From NCBI RefSeq assembly GCF_001424185.1, contig NZ_LMOM01000032.1, positions 62,001-126,000 of the forward strand: 64,000 bases of DNA. Direction: 5' to 3'. This DNA comes from Deinococcus sp. Leaf326 (lineage in GTDB: Bacteria; Deinococcota; Deinococci; Deinococcales; Deinococcaceae). A program made the translations under genes and the position numbers. Positions 50,167 through 63,495 of the stretch are shown one piece after another. Under the pieces are notes generated by a model. That model saw only the letters and a program-made list of their open reading frames with translations, had not been told where the DNA came from and ran no database searches. Numbering within the stretch: position 1 is the first letter of the stretch; each line of letters opens with the position of its first letter.

Positions 50167-50955
50167 ATGTCCACGACCCGTTCCCTGCGTCTGCCCTCTG
50201 CCCTCCTTCTCGTGATCCTGACCGGCTCGGCCTCGGCAGGCACGCTGCGCATCGGCGCGACGCCCGTGCCGGCGGGCGAGTTGCTCGAATTCGTCAAGCC
50301 CGCGCTCGCCAGGCAGGGCGTGAACCTCGTGGTCCGCGAGTTCTCGGACTACGTGCAGCCCAACGTCGCGCTCGGCGAGGGTAGTCTCGACGCCAACCTC
50401 TTCCAGCACCAGCCCTACCTCGACGCCTTCCAGCAGAACCGCCCGCTCAACATCGTGCCTGTGCGCAAAATTTACCTGCCGCCGCTGGGGCTGTACAGCA
50501 AGCGCGTCACCGAGGTCACGGCGCTGAAACGGGGCGCGACCGTCGCCATTCCCAATGACCCTAGCAACGGGGCGCGGGCACTGCTACTGCTCGAACGCGC
50601 GGGCCTGATCCGCCTGAAAGCTGGCGTAGGCGCGCGGGCCAACGTCACCGACATCGTGAGCAACGTCAAGAACCTGCGTTTCCGCGAACTGGAAGCCGCG
50701 CAGCTCCCACGCTCACTGGCCGATGTGGACGCCGCCATCGTGAACACCAACTACGCACTGGAAATCGGCCTGAACCCCACGCGCGACGCGATCTTCCGCG
50801 AGGGCAAGAACAGCGTATACGTCAACATTCTCGCCACGACCAGAGACAAACTCAACAATCCCGACCTGCAAAAGCTCGCCCAGGCCCTCACCAGCCCCGA
50901 GGCGAAGGCCTGGCTGCTGAAGAAGTACGGCGGCAGCATCGTTCCGGCGTTCTGA
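50167..50955 (+). CDS. metQ: Methionine-binding protein, first copy
   Basis: This 262-residue NlpA/MetQ-family receptor has a signal peptide (MSTTRSLRLPSALLLVILTG, cleavage near ASA-G) and no lipobox Cys. The body carries VREFSDYVQPN, LFQHQPYLDAF, IPNDPSNGARALLLLE, FRELEAAQLPRSL and VNTNYALEIGL. It is a diffusible periplasmic form rather than a lipoprotein. A close paralogue follows 83 bases downstream. Confidence 0.93.
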   Translation: MSTTRSLRLPSALLLVILTGSASAGTLRIGATPVPAGELLEFVKPALARQGVNLVVREFSDYVQPNVALGEGSLDANLFQHQPYLDAFQQNRPLNIVPVRKIYLPPLGLYSKRVTEVTALKRGATVAIPNDPSNGARALLLLERAGLIRLKAGVGARANVTDIVSNVKNLRFRELEAAQLPRSLADVDAAIVNTNYALEIGLNPTRDAIFREGKNSVYVNILATTRDKLNNPDLQKLAQALTSPEAKAWLLKKYGGSIVPAF

Positions 50956-51038
50956 GCCTGGGAGGAGTGGGGGAAATTCCGCCCCACACAGCCCCGGCTG
51001 CCCGACCTTCAGACCCCTCTCTCTATGGAGTCCCCTAC

Positions 51039-51812
51039 ATGACCAAGCACCTGTTTCTGATCGCCGCCCTGACCCTGACCGCCACCGCCTCTGCCGGCAC
51101 CCTGCGTGTGGGGGCCAGCCCGGTGCCGCACGCCGAGATTCTGGAGTTCGTCAAGCCTGCGCTCGCCAAGCGGGGCGTCACCCTCGTGATCCGTGAATTC
51201 TCGGACTACGTGCAGCCCAACCTTGCGCTGGCCGACGGCAGCATCGACGTGAACTTCTTCCAGCACCTGCCCTACCTGAACTCGTTTCAGCAGGGCCGCC
51301 CGCTGGGGATCGTGGCCGGCGCCAAGGTGCACGTCGAACCCATCGGGGTCTACAGCCGACGCGTGCAGAAGCTCAGCGACCTCAAGGCGGGCGCGACCAT
51401 CGCCCTGCCCAACGACCCCAGCAACAGCGGCCGCGCCCTGAAGCTGCTCGAACGCTCGGGCCTGATCCGCCTGAAGGCCGGCGTAGGCGTGAGCGCTACC
51501 GTGCTGGACATCACGACCAACGTCAAGCGCCTGCGCTTCCGCGAGCTGGAAGCCGCGCAGCTCCCGCGCGCCCTGGGCGACGTGGACGCCGCTGTCATCA
51601 ACACCAACTACGCGCTGGACGCCGGCCTCAATCCCCTCAAGGACGCCCTGCTGCTCGAAGACAAGCGCAGCCCCTACGCCAACCTGCTGGCCGTCAAGCC
51701 CGCCACCCTCAAGAACGCCGATTACCTGAAGCTGGTCAAGGCGCTGCAAAGCCCCGAGGTAAAGGCCTTCATCCTCAAGAAATATTCGGGCGCAGTCGTT
51801 CCGGCCTTCTGA
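51039..51812 (+). CDS. metQ: Methionine-binding protein, second copy
   Basis: This 257-residue paralogue shares nearly all blocks with the first copy (REFSDYVQPN, FFQHLPYLNSF, LPNDPSNSGRALKLLE, FRELEAAQLPRAL, NTNYALDAGLNP). It has a signal peptide (MTKHLFLIAALTLTATASAG), also without a lipobox. Tandem duplication in the operon suggests wider substrate range, for example methionine D/L forms or sulfoxide; this is inference. Confidence 0.93.
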   Translation: MTKHLFLIAALTLTATASAGTLRVGASPVPHAEILEFVKPALAKRGVTLVIREFSDYVQPNLALADGSIDVNFFQHLPYLNSFQQGRPLGIVAGAKVHVEPIGVYSRRVQKLSDLKAGATIALPNDPSNSGRALKLLERSGLIRLKAGVGVSATVLDITTNVKRLRFRELEAAQLPRALGDVDAAVINTNYALDAGLNPLKDALLLEDKRSPYANLLAVKPATLKNADYLKLVKALQSPEVKAFILKKYSGAVVPAF

Positions 51813-51884
51813 CCCGGTTTCCTTTCAGGGCTCCCCCCGTGAGGAGCCCTGAGGGACCTGAACCCCTCAGCGAAATCCGCCCTT

Positions 51885-51930
51885 TCCCCCGGTCAGCCAC
51901 CGCGCGCGTCTCTGACAGGGGGGCGTTTTT
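51885..51930 (+). terminator. Terminator of the met operon
   Basis: CCCCC-GGTCAG and CTGACA-GGGGGG pair with small irregularities, followed by CG and TTTTT. A second hairpin, GGGCTCC with GGAGCCC, lies at 51828-51849 just after the metQ stop. Confidence 0.7.
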
Positions 51931-51991
51931 CAGTCCCCCGCTGCACCTCTCGCCTTACTGATAGACACCAGTTATCCTGTCCACTTTACAA

Positions 51992-52005
51992 ACCGTCCAG
52001 ACGGT
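51992..52005 (+). promoter_or_regulatory. Operator palindrome of the TetR regulator upstream of the MFS gene
   Basis: ACCGTC-CA-GACGGT is a perfect 6-base-arm palindrome ending 15 bases before the TetR start. The position and form suit autoregulation. Confidence 0.65.
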
Positions 52006-52020
52006 CGGTAAGCTGAGGCT

Positions 52021-52575
52021 ATGGCCCGATCTGCCCATCCCGAACTGACCCGCGACGCCCTGCTCGCCGCGGCCCGACAGGTCCTGAGGCGTCAGGGCGC
52101 GACCCTGTCGCTCGACGCGGTGGCGCGGGAAGCTGGCCTGAGCAAGGGCGGCCTGCTGCACCACTACCCCACCAAGGAGCGGCTCCTTCTGGCCCTGGCG
52201 TACGCCCTGGTCGAGGACTTCCAGCGTGAACTCGCGGCGGTTCACGGCGCCGAACTCGCGCAGGACGGCCCGCGCCCCGGCGCCTGGCTGCGGGCCTATA
52301 TCGAGGTCTGCCTCCGGCCCGACGTGGACGAACCGGCCCTCAGCGCCGCCCTGGCGCCCCTGGGCGCCCTGCCCGAACAGCTCGCCACCCTGCAGGAGGT
52401 GCAGGCCTTCGTGCTGCACGACGCCGAGGCCGACGGGCTGCCGGCCGGGCGCGCCCACGCCATCCGGCTGGCCTGCGACGGGCTGTGGCTCGGGCGGCAG
52501 GTGGGCCTGCCCGACCTGGACGGGCCGCAGCGCGCCGCCCTGAAAGAGGAGCTGACCGCATGGACCCGGCTGTGA
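52021..52575 (+). CDS. TetR-family regulator
   Basis: This 184-residue repressor has the TetR helix-turn-helix (RDALLAAARQVLRRQGATLS, then EAGLSKGGLLHHYPTKERLL) and a helical ligand domain. It is the first gene of a two-gene unit with the MFS transporter, whose start lies 16 bases inside this gene. The palindrome before it is the likely operator. A drug-like ligand is typical but unproven here. Confidence 0.92.
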   Translation: MARSAHPELTRDALLAAARQVLRRQGATLSLDAVAREAGLSKGGLLHHYPTKERLLLALAYALVEDFQRELAAVHGAELAQDGPRPGAWLRAYIEVCLRPDVDEPALSAALAPLGALPEQLATLQEVQAFVLHDAEADGLPAGRAHAIRLACDGLWLGRQVGLPDLDGPQRAALKEELTAWTRL

Positions 52576-53864
52576 ACGTTCCGGCCGTGGCCGCCCACCC
52601 GGACCCCGGTCCCGGCTGGCAGCCGCGCTTCTGGGCGATCTTCTGCGGGCAGGCGTCCTCGCTGGTGGGGTCGGCCCTCACGCAGTTCGTCCTGCTGTGG
52701 TGGATCACTGACACGACCGGCAGCGTCTCGGCGCTGGCGACCGCCGGGGTGGCCGCGCTGCTGCCCCAGGCGCTGCTCAGTCCGCTCGGCGGCACCCTGG
52801 CCGACCGCTACAGCCGCCGCGCGCTGATGATCGGCGCGGACGCCATCAGCGCCCTGTGCATGGTGGTCCTGATCGCCCTGTTCCTGACCGGGCGGGTCGA
52901 GCTGTGGCACGTCTACACCATGATGTTCATCCGGAGCGCCATGCAGGCCTTCCAGTCGCCGGCCGCTGCCGCGAGCACGGCGATGCTCGTACCGGCGAGC
53001 TTCCTGCCGCGCGCCGCCGGCCTGAACCAGACCCTTCAGGGCCTGATGACGGTGGCGGCCGCGCCGCTGGGCGCCCTGGCCATCGGGGTCATGCCCATCG
53101 GCTGGGCGCTGGGGATCGACGTGTTCACGGCGCTGCTGGGTATCGTGCCGCTGCTGCTCTACCGCATTCCGCAGCCCCGGCGACCGGCGGGGGACGATTC
53201 CGGGGGGCTGTGGAGCGAGTTCCGCGAGGGCGTGAGCCTGGTGTGGCACCAGCCGGGGCTGCGGCGGCTGTTCGGGCTGATGGGCGCCATCGTTCTGATT
53301 ATCGTGCCGTCGTTCACGCTCGTGCCGCTGCTCGTCAAGGAGCACTTCGCGGGCGGGGCCGGACAGGTGGCCCTGATGGAGGGCCTGTCCGGCCTGGGCA
53401 TGATCGCGGGCGGACTGATCGTGGCGGCCGTCGCGCCGAGGCGGCAGGTGCCCTGGATTCTGGTGGGCTTCGCAGCGTCGTGCCTGACGCTGGCCTTGAC
53501 GGCGCTGGCCCCGCGCGAGCTGTTCTGGCTGGCGGTCGTGTGGTGGGTCCTGAGCGGCATGACCTACATCCTGGGCAACGGCCCGCTGACGGCGCTGCTC
53601 CAGACCACCATTCCGCCGCATCTGCAGGGGCGGGTGCTGTCACTGATGAACACCGTCACGGGGGTCGCCGCGCCCATCGGGCTGGCTGTGGCGACTCCGC
53701 TGGGCGAACAGGTCGGCGTGCGCTGGCTGTTCGTCATCCTGGGCGTGCTGGGCGCGGCGGTGGGCCTGCTGGGCTTCGTGTCGCCGGCCATCCGGCAGCT
53801 CGACAACGCTGCAGAACGGCCGGCGCGGCCTCCGCGAGAGGGCGTCACTCAGCCCCGCGCGTAG
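52560..53864 (+). CDS. MFS transporter
   Basis: This 434-residue protein has twelve predicted membrane helices, beginning with FWAIFCGQASSLVGSALTQF. The A-motif-like loop is GGTLADRYSRRALM. It resembles enterobactin-exporter-type or macrolide-efflux-type MFS proteins. The ATG at 52560 overlaps the TetR gene by 16 bases. Its 3' end overlaps the convergent guanine deaminase gene by 16 bases. Confidence 0.92.
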   Translation: MDPAVNVPAVAAHPDPGPGWQPRFWAIFCGQASSLVGSALTQFVLLWWITDTTGSVSALATAGVAALLPQALLSPLGGTLADRYSRRALMIGADAISALCMVVLIALFLTGRVELWHVYTMMFIRSAMQAFQSPAAAASTAMLVPASFLPRAAGLNQTLQGLMTVAAAPLGALAIGVMPIGWALGIDVFTALLGIVPLLLYRIPQPRRPAGDDSGGLWSEFREGVSLVWHQPGLRRLFGLMGAIVLIIVPSFTLVPLLVKEHFAGGAGQVALMEGLSGLGMIAGGLIVAAVAPRRQVPWILVGFAASCLTLALTALAPRELFWLAVVWWVLSGMTYILGNGPLTALLQTTIPPHLQGRVLSLMNTVTGVAAPIGLAVATPLGEQVGVRWLFVILGVLGAAVGLLGFVSPAIRQLDNAAERPARPPREGVTQPRA

Positions 53865-55182
53865 ACCTCGTCGCCACCTACCCATACGCGCGCCACGTCG
53901 CCCTGGGTCCCGCTGGCGAACGTCGCCGCGAGCAGGCGCCCCGGCCCCTCGGCGTGGGCGTACACGGCGGCCAGCGGCGTGCCAGTCGGGGGCAACAGGT
54001 GAACGGCGTCGAACTGCCGCCCCGCACTGAAGTCGCCCGTCAGGTCCCCGAGGTCCAGCGCCTCGGCGCCCGCACGGGTGGCGAGGTACAGCAGATGGGC
54101 CGGGGTGAGGGCCACGCCACCCTCGCCCATGAGCCCCTGCATGAAGTAGGCCTGGAGCCCTTCCTTGAGCAGCGAAAAGCCCGTGCCGCCGCCCACGTCG
54201 CTGCCCAGCGAGACGTGCACGCCCGCCGACAGGTGCCGCCGCAGTGGGAAGAAGCCGCTGCCCAGCGCCGAGTTGCTGCACGGGCAGTGCGCCGCCGTGC
54301 AGCGGTGTTCGGCCATCGCGCCGAGTTCGCGGTCCGACGGCCAGACGTTGTGCGCCAGCACACTGCGCCGCCCAACCAGCCCGGCGCGCTCGTAGGTGTC
54401 GAGGTAGTCGCGCGCCTCCGGAAACAGCCCCCGGACCACCTCGACCTCGGTCACGTTCTCGTTGATGTGGCTGGTGAAGCGTACGTCCGGAAAGTCGCGC
54501 AGCAGCGCCCCGCAGGCGTCGAGCAGGCCCTCGCTGGCCGAGAGGCTGAATCGCGGCGTCACGGCGTACAGCGCACGGCCCCGGCCGTGCCAGCGCTCAA
54601 TCAGGGCGCGGCTCTCGGCGTAGGCACGCTCAGGGGTGGTGTGCAGCTCGGGGCGCAGCAGGCGGTCGCCCACGACCAGCCCGGCGACGGTACGCAGGCC
54701 CGAGGCCTCCGCTTCCTCGAAAAAGGCGTGCATGGCCCCGGCGTAGTGCGCGCCGAACACGAGGGCGGTGGTCGTGCCGTTCATCGCCAGCGCCCCCAGG
54801 AACTCGCGGGCGACCGCGCGGGCGTAGGTCTCGTCGGCGAGCCGGGCCTCCTCGGGCAGCGCGTTGCGGTCCAGCCAGTCCAGCAGCGGCATTCCCAGGC
54901 CGCCCACCACACGCACCTGCGGGTAGTGGACGTGGGTGTCCACGAAGCCGGGCAGCAGCAGGCCGCCGCGCAGGTCGGTGACGGAGGCGTCCGGCGCCTG
55001 GGCGCGCACCTCGGCCCAGGGACCGCTGGCGAGAATGACGCCGCCCGCGACGAGCAGGCCGCCGTCGTCCTCGGCGTGCAGGGCCCCCTCATCCGCGAAG
55101 GGGCTGCGCGGCGTGTGCATGAACGTGGCGCGGTAGAGGACAGGGTCGGCCGAAGGCTGGAGCAGGAAAGTCTGTGTATGGG

Positions 55183-55186
<4 letters not shown>
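53849..55186 (-). CDS. guaD: Guanine deaminase
   Basis: This 445-residue zinc amidohydrolase converts guanine to xanthine. Metal sites are seen in PGFVDTHVHYPQ, SHINENVTEVE and SLGSDVGGGTGFSL. The family loop reads HCPCSNSALGSGFFPLR. The start overlaps the stop of xdhC by 4 bases. Its product feeds the xanthine dehydrogenase encoded upstream in the same operon. Confidence 0.94.
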
Positions 55187-56001
<815 letters not shown>

Positions 56002-56010
56002 CCGCCCCTC

Positions 56011-59822
<3,812 letters not shown>

Positions 59823-60031
59823 GCCGCATTCTCCTCGCCAGAACTGGCCCGCGCCGTGTTCCGGGCACCCCGCACCCGGAAACACATGGTTGGCGCCTCG
59901 GAAAAGGGAGGGGCGGGCCACTGGTTATCCATGCAGAACAGCGGCCTGATTGTCAGCGCCCCCAGCATAGCGCGGCGGAGGCACGGAGCCCTCCGGCCAG
60001 CGCTGCCCGCCCCGGCGCGTAGACTGCCCCG

Positions 60032-61459
60032 GTGGGCAAGAACACGCGGAAAGAACCCCAGCAGCTTCAGGGCCACGACGAGCGCAACATTGCCCGGCTG
60101 GCGCTGGCACTGGCACAAAACCGCATCCCCAGTACCCTGCAGTCCTGGGAAAAACAGCTTACTGTGGACGCGCTGGGGGCCATTCACGTCAAGTGCGTCT
60201 CGCGCGCCGACGCGGTGGTGCCGCACGGCCTGGACAACGACATCATCATCGGGCTGGTGAACGCCTTCGTCGAGCAGGGGCTGCCCAACGCGGGCGTCAT
60301 CCAGCTCTCGGCCTACCGCCTGCTCACGCTCGCGGGCCTGACGGTGGGGGGCCGGCAGTACAGCGAGGTCCTCGAAGGCCTGCGCCGTCTCCAGGGCAGC
60401 ACCTTCGCCATCACCGAGTCGTGGTTCGACGGCCGCCAGCACCAGTGGGTCAGCGAAGAATTTAGCATCATCAGCTCGTTCGCGCGGGTGGACGCCACCG
60501 AGGTCGCCGAGGAGATCGGGCTGCTGCGCGCCGACACCATCCTGGAGATCCAGCTCGCGCGAGCAATCACCCGCAGTGTGCGCAGCGGCCACCTGCGCCC
60601 CCTGGACCTAGAGTTCTATTCCAAGCTCTCGCAACCGATGGTCCGGACCCTGTACCGCAGCCTGGAGGAGCGCCGCGCACCGATGGGCAAGGTACCGACC
60701 GACACCTATACGGTCTCGACCCGCAACTGGGGCGAGCATCTGGGCATGCACGGCTGGCGACTGGACAAGATCCGCCGGGCCCTGGAACCGGCCCACCAGG
60801 AACTGCTCGACACCGCGTACCTCGTCGAAGTGATCTATATCGGGCGCGGCGAGGGCCAGCAGATCACCTACCGGTTCGGGCAGGTCGCCGCGCCGCCCAA
60901 TACCGAACTGGTTGCGCTGCTCACCCGCAATGGTCTGAGCGCGCCCAATGCCGTCAAGACCGTGCAGACCTACGCCGCGCAGGTCGAGTCCACCGTCGCG
61001 GCTTTCGGTCGCGTGGTGGGACAGGCGCGTACCCCCGTCAAAAACCGTCAGGGGCTGCTGGTAGACATGTTCCGCAACCCCGAGCGATACGCCGAATATT
61101 TCAGGCCTGACGAAGTCCCGGAACAGGGATCATCCAGAGAATTCCCCAAAAAGACACGCTCCAGATCCAGGACTGTTGACGCGCCGCCCGTAGAGAGACT
61201 GGCCGACGAGACCTGGGAAGCCGAACAGGCCCTAGCGTGGCGCGAGATGCTCCCAGATGCCCGCGAACGCCGCATGTTGAGCCTTCTCCAGATGATGATG
61301 GGCGAACATCTGGGCACCGAGGAGATAGCCGTCATCGCGACCCTGGTGGGCAACGGCACCCTGGACGGCCTGGAGTTTTCGCGCCGACTGACCCGCGCCG
61401 CGGCCGACCGGTCACAATCGATCCTCGCCGCTGAATTCCGCGTGCTGATCGGGGTTTAA
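60032..61459 (+). CDS. repA: Replication initiator protein A (RepA)
   Basis: This 475-residue protein fits the RPA/RepA family of plasmid and secondary-chromosome initiators known from Deinococcus and proteobacteria. Conserved-looking blocks are GLDNDIIIGLVNAFVEQG, LSAYRLLTLAGLTVGGRQYS and LYRSLEERR near the winged-helix part. The GTG at 60032 starts a basic tail (MGKNTRKEPQQ). Eleven iterons and an AT-rich tract follow its stop. A further iteron in reverse orientation lies inside its own coding sequence (61142-61156). RepA presumably binds the iterons to open the origin. Confidence 0.85.
   Translation: MGKNTRKEPQQLQGHDERNIARLALALAQNRIPSTLQSWEKQLTVDALGAIHVKCVSRADAVVPHGLDNDIIIGLVNAFVEQGLPNAGVIQLSAYRLLTLAGLTVGGRQYSEVLEGLRRLQGSTFAITESWFDGRQHQWVSEEFSIISSFARVDATEVAEEIGLLRADTILEIQLARAITRSVRSGHLRPLDLEFYSKLSQPMVRTLYRSLEERRAPMGKVPTDTYTVSTRNWGEHLGMHGWRLDKIRRALEPAHQELLDTAYLVEVIYIGRGEGQQITYRFGQVAAPPNTELVALLTRNGLSAPNAVKTVQTYAAQVESTVAAFGRVVGQARTPVKNRQGLLVDMFRNPERYAEYFRPDEVPEQGSSREFPKKTRSRSRTVDAPPVERLADETWEAEQALAWREMLPDARERRMLSLLQMMMGEHLGTEEIAVIATLVGNGTLDGLEFSRRLTRAAADRSQSILAAEFRVLIGV
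61142..61156 (-). repeat. Inverted iteron inside repA
   Basis: TTCCCCAAAAAGACA is the exact reverse complement of the variant iteron at 61702-61716. It lies within repA codons for FPKKT, about 330 bases before the main array. Confidence 0.8.
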
Positions 61460-61483
61460 CGTCTCCGCCGTCTCTATTGAGCC

Positions 61484-61834
61484 TGTCTCTTTGGGGAAGC
61501 CTGTCTCTTTGGGGAATTGCCTCCCCTGGCGAGCTTGTCTCTTTGGGGAATTAGGGCAGCAAATAGCGTGTGTATCGTCTTTTAACCTCCGCAATCCACT
61601 CAACCTGTCTCTTTGGGGAATTGGCTTATCTGAGCTTGTCTCTTTGGGGAATTAGAGAGGAGTGAGCCTGTCTCTTTGGGGAATTCCCCAAACTTACATG
61701 CTGTCTTTTTGGGGAATTGAGCTTGTCTCTTTGGGGAATTGGGGCCTTTTGAGCTTGTCTCTTTGGGGAATTGGGGCCTTTTGAGCTTGTCTCTTTGGGG
61801 AATTGGGGCCTTTTGAGCTTGTCTCTTTGGGGAA
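61484..61834 (+). repeat. Iteron array of the replication origin (11 copies)
   Basis: The 15-mer TGTCTCTTTGGGGAA begins at 61484, 61502, 61536, 61606, 61637, 61669, 61724, 61756, 61788 and 61820; a one-mismatch copy begins at 61702. The last four are exactly 32 bases apart with identical spacers, about three helical turns. All face the same way and follow the repA stop. They are probable RepA binding sites. Confidence 0.93.
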
Positions 61835-61950
61835 TTTAAGAAGAAAACATCGTCCTAGACATCATTTTTGCCGCCCCCCTGATGATGATCATCATATGTT
61901 TTTAACATCTTTTAAAATCATTAAAAACATCAATCAGGGCGAGGAGCCAA
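61835..61950. other. AT-rich tract of the origin (likely unwinding element)
   Basis: This stretch next to the iterons is markedly AT-rich for this replicon and includes TGATGATGATCATCATATG and TTTTAACATCTTTTAAAATC. It is the natural candidate for initial strand opening. No DnaA box matching TTATCCACA is evident. Confidence 0.65.
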
Positions 61951-61951
61951 A

Positions 61952-61990
61952 AAAAGCCCCCTCCTGACCGGATGGTCCGAGGGGGTCTTT
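61952..61990 (-). terminator. Terminator of the Gfo/Idh/MocA gene
   Basis: CCCCCTC and GAGGGGG with inner GACC-GGAT-GGTC form a long stem. On the minus strand it is followed by a T7 run. It separates the origin from the oxidoreductase gene. Confidence 0.8.
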
Positions 61991-62001
61991 CGGGGCCAAC
62001 C

Positions 62002-63135
62002 TTAGCGGGGCAGATCAACCCAGATTCCGCCTTCGCGTGAACTGCTCAGAGCGGCTTCGACGAATTCCACGCCGCGTACACCGTCCCGGATGGTCGGGTA
62101 GGCGGGGATATGATTTTGCCCGGTCTCATGGGCACGCACATGGGCTGCGAAGTCGCGGTAGATGTTTCCAAACGCTTCGATAAAAGCTTCGGGGTGCCCA
62201 GCCGGCAGGCGGGAAGCAGCTTGAGCCGCTCGCCCGAGACCCGGTCCGCCCCGGGTAAGGACCTGACGTGGCTGATCCAACCGGTCGAAAACCAGCACGT
62301 TGGGGTCTTCCTGCTGCCAACTCAGGCTGCCCTCTGTGCCGAAGACGGAGAACCGGAGGTCGTTCTCCCGGCCGATCTCGACCTGTGAGCAGGTCAGCAG
62401 GCCCTGCACGCCGCCACTCAGGCGTAGGCGGACGTTGGCGTCGTCGTCCACCGCGCGCCCGGTCACGAAAGTCGTCAGCTCGGCGCTGAGTGACGCGATC
62501 TCCTGTCCGGTTACGAAGCTCAGGAGCTGCTCTGCGTGGGTGCCGATGTCTCCCAGCGCCCCAGCCGGGCCGCTCAGGGCCGGGTCGGTGCGCCATGCCG
62601 CCTGCTTGCCCCCGTCCTCGCGGGCCAGCCAGCCCTGGTGGTAGCTCACCTGCACCTTGCGCACCTCGCCCAGTGCGCCCCCTAGCACCATCTCGCGGGC
62701 CTGCCGAACCAACGGGTAGCCGCTGTAGTTGTAGGTTACGGCGAAGAGTGTCCCGTTCTCCTCCACTGCCGCTGCCAGTGTGCGTGCCTGCTCGGCGGTA
62801 TGCACGAGCGGTTTGTCGCAGATCACGTGGAAACCTGCCCGGATGCTCGCCAGCGCGACCGGAAAATGCAGATGGTTGGGCGTGACGATGCTGATGACCT
62901 CTACCGGGTCGGGGCGTGCCCGTTCGCGTTCCAGTAGCTGTTGCCAGGAATCGTAGATGTGGTCCTCGGGCAACCCCAGCGCTCGGCCCGACGTCTGTGC
63001 CCTTTCCGGCGTGCTTGAGAGTGCCCCAGCCACCAGGTCGTACTGACCATCAAGTGCCGCCGCGTGCCGGTGGACGGCTCCGATAAACGCATCCACCCCG
63101 CCGCCCACTAGGGCCCAGCGCAGTTTGCGTGTCAT
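62002..63135 (-). CDS. Gfo/Idh/MocA-family oxidoreductase
   Basis: This 377-residue NAD(P)-dependent sugar dehydrogenase-type protein has the Rossmann start WALVGGGVDAFIGAVHR, VISIVTPNHLHFPVAL, and the family EKP-type motif here as CDKPLVHTAEQA. DIGTHAEQLL holds the probable catalytic His. The substrate, likely a sugar or inositol derivative, cannot be told. Its ATG overlaps the stop of a 35-residue leader ORF. Confidence 0.9.
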   Translation of the reverse strand: MTRKLRWALVGGGVDAFIGAVHRHAAALDGQYDLVAGALSSTPERAQTSGRALGLPEDHIYDSWQQLLERERARPDPVEVISIVTPNHLHFPVALASIRAGFHVICDKPLVHTAEQARTLAAAVEENGTLFAVTYNYSGYPLVRQAREMVLGGALGEVRKVQVSYHQGWLAREDGGKQAAWRTDPALSGPAGALGDIGTHAEQLLSFVTGQEIASLSAELTTFVTGRAVDDDANVRLRLSGGVQGLLTCSQVEIGRENDLRFSVFGTEGSLSWQQEDPNVLVFDRLDQPRQVLTRGGPGLGRAAQAASRLPAGHPEAFIEAFGNIYRDFAAHVRAHETGQNHIPAYPTIRDGVRGVEFVEAALSSSREGGIWVDLPR

Positions 63136-63239
63136 GAGTTCCTCTGGACGGCGGTACCGGAAGCCATTTTCAGTTCCGGGAAGTCAAGCGGCTTGGTGAA
63201 GGTAGCTCTCGTGCTCAGCTGGAAAATCTGGATCGACAT
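63132..63239 (-). CDS. Small leader ORF or gene remnant coupled to the oxidoreductase
   Basis: A 35-residue frame starts at 63239, 6 bases after AGGAG. It encodes MSIQIFQLSTRATFTKPLDF and ends with AVQRNS. Its TGA overlaps the oxidoreductase ATG (ATGA), so translation is likely coupled. No family is recognised. It may be a true small protein or the fused ends of a larger gene that lost its middle. Confidence 0.45.
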   Translation of the reverse strand: MSIQIFQLSTRATFTKPLDFPELKMASGTAVQRNS

Positions 63240-63292
63240 GGGCTCTCCTGGAATGGGTGTCTGAAGATCGGAAGGCAAACGCGGAACCAATT

Positions 63293-63397
63293 GCCCCTGA
63301 AAGGCTCTAAAAGGGCCCTGTAAGAGCTAGCAGAGGAGCTGCTGCGGTAAGTCTACGGTGATCTACTTGCATAGGCCTTCCTGAGCCTTTCAGGGGC
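63293..63397. repeat. 15-base perfect inverted repeats enclosing 75 bases
   Basis: GCCCCTGAAAGGCTC (63293-63307) and GAGCCTTTCAGGGGC (63383-63397) are exact reverse complements. They may be paired operator sites of the oxidoreductase promoter or the ends of a small mobile element. Confidence 0.6.
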
Positions 63398-63465
63398 TAA
63401 AGACTAGGGTGCCCTCAGTCAACCAAGCTCAGGTAGTGGAAAGCAGGGAAAATTGGGCGATCTAC

Positions 63466-63495
63466 GACACGTTGTCAGGATTATGACACCAGTGT
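63466..63495. promoter_or_regulatory. Cluster of overlapping inverted repeats near the parB-like gene
   Basis: GACA-CGT-TGTC (63466-63476), TGTCA-N6-TGACA (63473-63488) and ACAC-CA-GTGT (63486-63495) overlap in a short stretch. They could form an operator or a partition site. Confidence 0.4.

Noticed and set aside
61720..61834. Regular 32-base repeats resembling a CRISPR array
   Set aside because: The spacers are identical, the unit is an iteron plus a fixed linker, there are no cas genes, and the array follows repA.
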